In this document: positions 26,941 through 31,058 of the stretch, piece after piece
How positions within the stretch are numbered: position 1 is the stretch's first letter
Layout: each line of letters begins with the position of its first letter
Program-made: the position numbers and the translations under genes
Origin: Ancylobacter novellus
Lineage (GTDB): Bacteria > Pseudomonadota > Alphaproteobacteria > Rhizobiales > Xanthobacteraceae
Assembly: GCA_003241485.1 (NCBI GenBank)
Contig: QFQD01000040.1
Coordinates: forward strand, 1 to 31,058
Length of the DNA stretch: 31,058 bases
Reading direction: 5' to 3'
Notes under the pieces: generated by a model
What the model was told of the DNA's origin: nothing
Seen by the model: only the letters and a program-made list of their open reading frames with translations
Database searches by the model: none

Positions 26941-27954
26941 ATGAAGATGCGTACCTTGCTCCTGGCCGCCGGCCTGCTGTTTCCCGCGCTCGGCGCCGTT
27001 CAGGCGGCCGATGTCGAAAAGCCGAGCCTCACGCTCGGCGTCGGCGGCAAGCCGCTGCTCTATTATCTCCCGCTGACGCTGGCGGACCGTCTCGGCTACT
27101 TCAAGGATGAGGGGCTGACCGTCGAGATCAACGATTTCGGCGGCGGCGCCAAGTCGCTGCAGGCGTTGATCGGCGGTTCGGTGGATGGCGTGACCGGTGC
27201 CTATGAGCACACCATCCGCATGCAGCAGAAGAAGCAGGATATCCGCGCCGTGATCGATCTCGGCCGCTATCCCGGCATCGTGCTGGCGGTGCGCAAGGCC
27301 GAGGCCGACAAGATCAAGACCGTTGCCGATCTCAAGGGCAAGAATATCGGCGTGACGGCGCCGGGCTCCTCGACCCACATCCTGGTGCAGTATGCCTTCG
27401 CCAAGGCCGGGCTGAAGCAGGACGACGCCGCCTTCATCGGCGTGGGCGGCGGCGCCTCGGCGGTGGCGGCGATGCAGAAGGGCGAAATCGACGCCATCTC
27501 GCATCTCGATCCGGTCATCTCCAAGCTTGAGGACCTCGGCCTTATCAACGTGCTGATCGATACCCGCACGACGGAGGGCACCGAGAAGCTGTTCGGCGGC
27601 ATGAATCCGGCCGCCGTGCTCTATTTCAAGGAGAGCTTCATCAAGGAGAACCCCAAGACGGTGCAGGCGCTCACCAATGCCTTCTACCGCACGCTGAAAT
27701 GGCTGGAGACGGCGACGCCCGAACAGGTGGCGGCGGCGGTGCCGGAAGAATACTGGCTTGGCGACAAGTCGCTCTACATCAAGGCGTTCGAGGCCTCCCG
27801 CCAGTCCTATTCGACCGACGGCAATATTGACGAGGCGAGCCGCAAGAGCGCGCTCAACCTGCTGACCACGACGGACCCCACCTTCGACGGCGCGGCCATC
27901 GACCTGTCAAAGACCTTTGACGGCTCGTTCCTCGCCAAGGCGAAGGCGAAGTGA
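26941..27954 (+). CDS. ABC transporter substrate-binding protein, NitT/TauT type
   Basis: The 337-residue protein starts with a signal peptide (residues 1-22, ending V-Q-A-A). The mature chain has the SsuA/TauA-like two-lobed pattern: L-T-L-A-D-R-L-G-Y-F-K-D-E-G-L near the start, then D-L-K-G-K-N-I-G-V-T-A-P-G-S-S-T-H near residue 140, and a G-G-G-A-S-A-V-A-A-M motif. No cysteine for lipid anchoring is seen, so it is a free periplasmic protein. The ligand cannot be read; the enzymes of the operon suggest an organic acid rather than sulfonate or nitrate. GGGAGG lies about 8 bases before the ATG, and an intrinsic terminator follows the stop. Confidence 0.93.
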   Translation: MKMRTLLLAAGLLFPALGAVQAADVEKPSLTLGVGGKPLLYYLPLTLADRLGYFKDEGLTVEINDFGGGAKSLQALIGGSVDGVTGAYEHTIRMQQKKQDIRAVIDLGRYPGIVLAVRKAEADKIKTVADLKGKNIGVTAPGSSTHILVQYAFAKAGLKQDDAAFIGVGGGASAVAAMQKGEIDAISHLDPVISKLEDLGLINVLIDTRTTEGTEKLFGGMNPAAVLYFKESFIKENPKTVQALTNAFYRTLKWLETATPEQVAAAVPEEYWLGDKSLYIKAFEASRQSYSTDGNIDEASRKSALNLLTTTDPTFDGAAIDLSKTFDGSFLAKAKAK

Positions 27955-27985
27955 GCCGGTCTGTCTGAGGCGCCGAAAAACGACG

Positions 27986-28014
27986 AAGGGCGGCACTCAT
28001 GGCGCCGCCCTTTT
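27986..28014 (+). terminator. Intrinsic terminator of the CoA-transferase/ABC operon
   Basis: AAGGGCGGC (27986-27994) and GCCGCCCTT (28004-28012) form a 9-bp stem with a 9-base loop, followed by TTTTG. It lies about 31 bases after the binding-protein stop. Confidence 0.85.
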
Positions 28015-28052
28015 GCGTTGAGGCGATGAACCGGCGTGGAGCGCGTGGTCGT

Positions 28053-28340
28053 TCAGCGATTGCGGGCCAGCGGGTCGCGGCAGCGATAGCCCACGAAGCA
28101 TTGTTTCTGGTCGGACGTCTGTATCCAGGCCGGGACGGTGGTCTGGTCCAGGCTGCAATAGCGTTGGCTAGCGACGTAGCGGTCGAAAATGTTGGGGCCG
28201 GTTGCGATCACCACGCCGCCCTGCTGGCGAACCAGATTGGTGGCGGTGGCGCAGCTCATGTTGAGCGAGTTGGGCATCGACTGCGCAAGGGCCGGCGTGG
28301 CCAGCAGAACGACGGCAAACGGCAACAGGATCGTACGCAT
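28053..28340 (-). CDS. Small secreted cysteine-containing protein
   Basis: The 95-residue protein has a signal peptide (residues 1-20, ending A-L-A-Q). The mature part has four cysteines: N-M-S-C-A-T-A, R-Y-C-S-L-D, and K-Q-C-F-V-G-Y-R-C-R. The motif T-G-P-N-I-F-D-R-Y-V and the terminal Q-C-F-V-G-Y-R-C-R recur in a family I remember from Hyphomicrobiales, of unknown function. The ATG at 28340 has GAGG about 9 bases upstream. Two disulfides in the periplasm are likely. It stands alone between the terminator of the ABC operon and the cytochrome gene. Confidence 0.78.
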   Translation of the reverse strand: MRTILLPFAVVLLATPALAQSMPNSLNMSCATATNLVRQQGGVVIATGPNIFDRYVASQRYCSLDQTTVPAWIQTSDQKQCFVGYRCRDPLARNR

Positions 28341-28434
28341 AGGACATCCTCGCGCGGAGTTCACAACAATATGCTAGGCGCATTACCGCCTGCGCACAGT
28401 CAACAGCACGTGTTCGTCCCGCGCGGGCGCAACG

Positions 28435-28459
28435 GAAACGGAATGTGCCCAGCCGTTTC
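28435..28459. repeat. Short inverted repeat between minus-strand genes
   Basis: GAAACGG (28435-28441) and CCGTTTC (28453-28459) are exact reverse complements around an 11-base spacer. It lies about 95 bases upstream of the small cysteine protein gene and about 95 bases downstream of the cytochrome gene. It could be an operator or a weak transcript-end hairpin; there is no T-run. Confidence 0.3.
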
Positions 28460-28554
28460 TACCCGCAATGGACGCCGTTTTCATGCGGCCTTCTACGGAA
28501 GGCAAAGACGGCATGCCGATATCCCGGGAAACGCGGCCGGGCCGGCTGAAGGGG

Positions 28555-29571
28555 TCATGGGGTGTTGGGGTTGGGAACATCGCCGCGCTCCGCCTTCAGC
28601 CGGGCGATCTCGGCGCGGATGGGCGCGAAGGGGCCGTAGCGGTGCTGTTCCGGCGGGAAGCCGTCGGCAAAGGGGCCGTAAGAGGCATCCACCGGCTTCA
28701 GCAGCAGGTCGGGAAAGTCGCGGTCTAGGTTGGCCAGCTGCGGACGCGGCTGCGACACCACATACGCGGCGACATCCCACGCATCTTCCGGGGCCAGCGT
28801 CGGGGCAACCCAGGAGGTGCCGTTGGGCATGTTGTCGTGAACGAAGTTCGCCAGCGTGATCAATCGCGCGGTGCCGGCGCCGTCATTGAAGCTGTCCGGA
28901 CCCCAAAGCGGTGGAACGGCATAACCCATCTGCGGCAGCGCCTCATTGCGCCGCACGCCCAGCCCGTCGCGGCGATGGCACTCGGCGCAGAAACGCGAAT
29001 AGACCTGCGCGCCGCGGACAGGATCGGCCGCCCGGGCCAGTTCGGGCATCGTCCCGGCGCCGCCGCCCTCGATCGTTTCATAAGCGGGGACGTTGGTGGA
29101 GAGCACCTTGAGGTAGGCGAGGATCGCCTCCATCGGGCGGGCATCTTCCGGCATGGGGCGGCCGTTCAGGCTCCGCCTCATGCACTGGTTCACCCGATCA
29201 AAGAGCGAGCTGATGCCGCCGCTACGCGTACTGTAGGCGGGGTAGTCGGCCGAGGCGGCCACCAGCGGGAGGCCGAATTTCTTGAGGCCGGCCTGCAGGT
29301 GGCAATTGGTGCAGGCGAGATTATTGCCGGCGAAGCGGGCAGCTGGATCGGCGGCGGCCGGCCCGATATGGGCATAGGTCGCCTCGACGATGGACCGCCC
29401 ATAGCGGGCGAGGCGTCCGAATTCATCGTCCGGCAAGGCGTCCAAGGACGGAACGTCCCAGACGATCACCTTTTGCGGGGGAGACGCAGCCGGCTGGGCA
29501 AGGACAAAGGCGGGCGCCAGGGATGCCGCCAAGACCACGGCGAGCCGAACATTCTTGAAGCCGAACCGCAT
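28555..29571 (-). CDS. tsdA: Dihaem cytochrome c, TsdA-type thiosulfate dehydrogenase
   Basis: The 338-residue periplasmic protein (signal peptide about 1-25) has two haem c motifs: C-T-N-C-H (Cys87, Cys90, His91) and C-A-E-C-H (Cys195, Cys198, His199). Cys130 in N-Q-C-M-R-R-S-L-N-G lies 43 residues after the first haem cysteine, at the place of the unusual cysteine axial ligand in TsdA enzymes. The second half has P-P-L-W-G-P-D-S-F-N-D-G-A-G and a downstream N-M-P whose Met248 may be the other ligand. TsdA oxidises thiosulfate to tetrathionate, or reverses this. No tsdB electron-acceptor gene is beside it. ATG 29571 has GAGAGG upstream and starts the signal peptide. Confidence 0.87.
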   Translation of the reverse strand: MRFGFKNVRLAVVLAASLAPAFVLAQPAASPPQKVIVWDVPSLDALPDDEFGRLARYGRSIVEATYAHIGPAAADPAARFAGNNLACTNCHLQAGLKKFGLPLVAASADYPAYSTRSGGISSLFDRVNQCMRRSLNGRPMPEDARPMEAILAYLKVLSTNVPAYETIEGGGAGTMPELARAADPVRGAQVYSRFCAECHRRDGLGVRRNEALPQMGYAVPPLWGPDSFNDGAGTARLITLANFVHDNMPNGTSWVAPTLAPEDAWDVAAYVVSQPRPQLANLDRDFPDLLLKPVDASYGPFADGFPPEQHRYGPFAPIRAEIARLKAERGDVPNPNTP

Positions 29572-29629
29572 CGTGAGCCTCTCACCCGTCACATCACCCC
29601 TCCCGCCGGCGACCTGCCAGCCAAGAAGA

Positions 29630-29899
29630 TCAGTGCTTCATCGCGGTCGGCAGATCGAGCCGGAAGCTGGAAATGCCGGCGCTCTCCACGACGGCGCGGA
29701 ACTCGGCATAGGCTTCGCCATCGGTCGCGAACATGTCTTCCCACACTGTCGCGCCACCGTCGCTGTCGACGACCTCCAGCGCCCATCCCGCCGTGCTGCC
29801 GGCGGTACGGAAGATGTGGACCTCCACCGTCTCGCCATCCTGCGTGACGGAGCCGCTGAGCGGCGAATATTCGAGGGCGGGATCGGCGTCCTTGGTCAT
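29630..29899 (-). CDS. Small acidic protein of unknown function
   Basis: The 89-residue protein has no signal or membrane segment and is acidic. Its middle forms an alternating strand pattern (V-E-V-H-I-F-R, W-A-L-E-V-V-D, followed by T-V-W-E-D-M-F) and then a helix (A-Y-A-E-F-R-A-V-V-E), an alpha/beta sandwich-like layout. I do not recognise a named domain, though similar small proteins occur in Hyphomicrobiales. The ATG at 29899 follows GGAGAGAG; a GTG two codons upstream is less likely. It lies 58 bases upstream of the cytochrome gene on the same strand. Confidence 0.72.
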   Translation of the reverse strand: MTKDADPALEYSPLSGSVTQDGETVEVHIFRTAGSTAGWALEVVDSDGGATVWEDMFATDGEAYAEFRAVVESAGISSFRLDLPTAMKH

Positions 29900-29992
29900 G
29901 CGCACTCTCTCCGTCGGGGCCCATGACCGGAAATCCGGTCCACCGCCGATCTGCGATTCCTAGCACGTTGCGCCCAATTCTTCGCGGGCGGC

Positions 29993-30235
29993 TTAGAGAC
30001 CGGCGGCCTTACGCAATGCGGCGTTTATGCGCTCCTGCCAGCCCGGCCCGTCCTCCTGGAAATGCTCCAGCACATCGCGGTCGAGGCGAAGGGAGACAAG
30101 TTCCTTTGCGTTTGGCACAGAGGCGGTCTTGGTCAGGACCGGCGTCTCCACCGGCTTGGTCGTCGCGCTCTTGAAGGCGGCTTCGGCCGCATCGCGGGCG
30201 GAGCCGAGGGGCCGACGGGTCGTCGGGCTGCGCAT
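29993..30235 (-). CDS. BrnA-like ribbon-helix-helix antitoxin, without BrnT
   Basis: The 80-residue basic protein ends in a segment typical of BrnA antitoxins: V-S-L-R-L-D-R-D-V-L-E-H-F, then G-P-G-W-Q-E-R-I-N-A-A-L-R-K. This is a ribbon-helix-helix DNA-binding fold that in BrnTA pairs neutralises the RNase BrnT. The N-terminal 40 residues are variable and Thr/Pro/Lys-rich. In a usual pair brnT lies directly upstream, but the 250 bases upstream hold no BrnT-like frame, so the gene is solitary. It may now regulate other loci or be a remnant. An AGGAAAG lies 8-10 bases before the ATG. Confidence 0.75.
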   Translation of the reverse strand: MRSPTTRRPLGSARDAAEAAFKSATTKPVETPVLTKTASVPNAKELVSLRLDRDVLEHFQEDGPGWQERINAALRKAAGL

Positions 30236-30364
30236 GGCGGGCTTTCCTGCTTTGTCGGGACCGGTGCTTCGGGCCCTTCTGGCTCACTTGAGCTAGCGGG
30301 CTCGGAGGGCAGGGGTCAAGAGGCCGGGCGGGGCGTTGAAGGCGAACCCCGCCGCCATAAACAA

Positions 30365-30388
30365 AAAGGCCGGGCGAGCCCGGCCTTT
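30365..30388 (-). terminator. Intrinsic terminator, minus strand (near-perfect palindrome)
   Basis: AAAGGCCGGGC (30365-30375) and GCCCGGCCTTT (30378-30388) pair perfectly; the two-base gap means the top pairs will open into a loop. Read on the minus strand it is followed by a TTTTT run, so it likely ends the transcript of the gene at 30485-30715. On the plus strand only three T follow. Confidence 0.75.
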
Positions 30389-30484
30389 CCCTATCGCTTC
30401 AACGGCTCTGCCGGTACATCCGCGGTCAGTGCCGGTAGCGATGATGATGAGATAGCAACAGCGTATGACGGAGGTGTGACCCCA

Positions 30485-30715
30485 TCACGCGCGTACATTG
30501 CGGTGCGCGGGCAATACGCACATGGCGAACTCCACCAGCCGGGCGACATCGCGTTCGCCATGGGTGGCCGCTTCAATCAACGCGGAAGCAAGGCGGTTTC
30601 TGAGGTCCTCGCCTATTTCGGCGCCGAGCACCGCGGCCTTCTGGACAGCCTCATGCAGGCACTGGTCGAGAATTGTCACCGTGTCCGGATCAAACCGAAC
30701 GGAACGCTTAGGCAC
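30485..30715 (-). CDS. Small conserved protein of unknown function
   Basis: The 76-residue protein starts with GTG at 30715, with GGGGAG (30727-30722) at 6 bases. It begins M-P-K-R-S-V-R-F-D-P-D-T-V-T-I-L and continues as a mostly helical chain; L-A-S-A-L-I-E-A-A-T-H-G-E-R-D-V-A-R-L recalls a small protein family common in Bradyrhizobium and relatives (A-A-x-G-E-R-D-x-x-R-L). Its function is unknown. The longer open frame upstream adds 40 Cys- and Arg-containing residues that look spurious. A terminator hairpin lies about 100 bases downstream. Confidence 0.65.
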   Translation of the reverse strand: MPKRSVRFDPDTVTILDQCLHEAVQKAAVLGAEIGEDLRNRLASALIEAATHGERDVARLVEFAMCVLPAHRNVRA

Positions 30716-30850
30716 TTTCTTCTCCCCTGAACCGCACCCTGCGCAGAATGTAGGAGCGGTTCTCGTTTCGACAAGGCGGGCAGGTCCCCAAACGGCAAAA
30801 TAAAATGGAGTGCCACATCGTGCCCGTCGAGGCACCCAGCGGTGCCGGAC

Positions 30851-31058
30851 TTATCTCGCTGTGGCGCAGGTACGGTCGGCCTTGAACGCCGATCCGTCAT
30901 TGGCGACGACGATGGTGCCGCTTTTCAGCTGCTTGTGTGCGGCCTCTAGCCGCTTCCAGGCCGCTTCGCTGGCCCGGATCAGCTTCAGGCGATCCTCCGG
31001 CGCCAGAGACGGATTGCGGGCCCTGGCGATGGCCGCGCCATAATCCTCAAGCTCCACG
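30851..31058 (-). CDS. Hypothetical protein, cut by the window end
   Basis: About 68 residues are visible, and the frame is open to the last base, so the true start may lie outside; the GTG at 31055-31057 is only a possible start. The visible part is helical and charged (R-L-K-L-I-R-A-S-E-A-A-W-K-R-L-E-A-A-H-K-Q-L), followed by a short strand-like G-T-I-V-V-A-N-D-G-S. No domain is recognised. Confidence 0.5.
   Translation of the reverse strand, partial: VELEDYGAAIARARNPSLAPEDRLKLIRASEAAWKRLEAAHKQLKSGTIVVANDGSAFKADRTCATAR

Noticed and set aside
30251..30484. Search for a brnT toxin gene upstream of the BrnA-like gene.
   Set aside because: No frame with a BrnT-like pattern is present; the region holds a terminator and the end of another gene.

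Overview
The window is GC-rich (strong G/C third-position bias in every credible gene) and reads as an alphaproteobacterial chromosome, most likely Hyphomicrobiales and perhaps the Xanthobacteraceae (Ancylobacter/Starkeya-like). This rests on recognised gene content: hisI, folE, a NifU-like scaffold, yidD and thrS side by side, a DUF3126 protein, a BTLCP peptidase, a CtrA/DivK-style receiver, and several small secreted proteins that I know only from this order. Genus-level placement is inference. No tRNA, rRNA, insertion sequence, prophage or CRISPR array was seen.

Layout. 1-2645: the 3' end of a fused cytochrome c oxidase subunit I+III gene, a small membrane protein, a conserved membrane protein of unknown function and a secreted DUF4087 protein. 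2734-5542: an alpha/beta hydrolase, serine acetyltransferase (cysE), DUF3126 and a gamma-carbonic-anhydrase-like protein. 5574-7878: a secreted BTLCP cysteine peptidase (minus), then a rhomboid protease and a CBS-domain protein (plus). 7983-12671: hisI and folE (minus), then a NifU-like scaffold, a secreted protein (minus), yidD and thrS, closed by a clear intrinsic terminator. 12979-14235: an outer-membrane barrel protein and a convergent proline-rich secreted protein.

14402-22732 is a signalling and transport block. A receiver-PP2C phosphatase (RsbU-like), a double-PAS hybrid histidine kinase with two receivers, and a single-domain receiver form a tight plus-strand operon, followed by a Na/Pi-cotransporter-family protein. 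Converging on it from the minus strand are an RsbW-like ATPase and an RsbV-like STAS protein, so all three parts of a partner-switching circuit are present. Next to these lies an NCS2 permease whose C-terminal cytoplasmic domain looks to me like a degenerate RsbW/GHKL fold.

23060-28014 is a five-gene operon: class III CoA-transferase, HMG-CoA-lyase-family enzyme, and a complete NitT/TauT-type ABC importer (ATPase, permease, binding protein), ended by an intrinsic terminator. The simplest reading is import of a branched hydroxy-acid, CoA activation, then retro-aldol cleavage, but the substrate is not known. 28053-31058 is all minus strand: a small cysteine-containing secreted protein, a TsdA-type dihaem thiosulfate dehydrogenase, a small acidic protein, a BrnA-like antitoxin without its toxin, a 76-residue protein and a gene cut by the window end.
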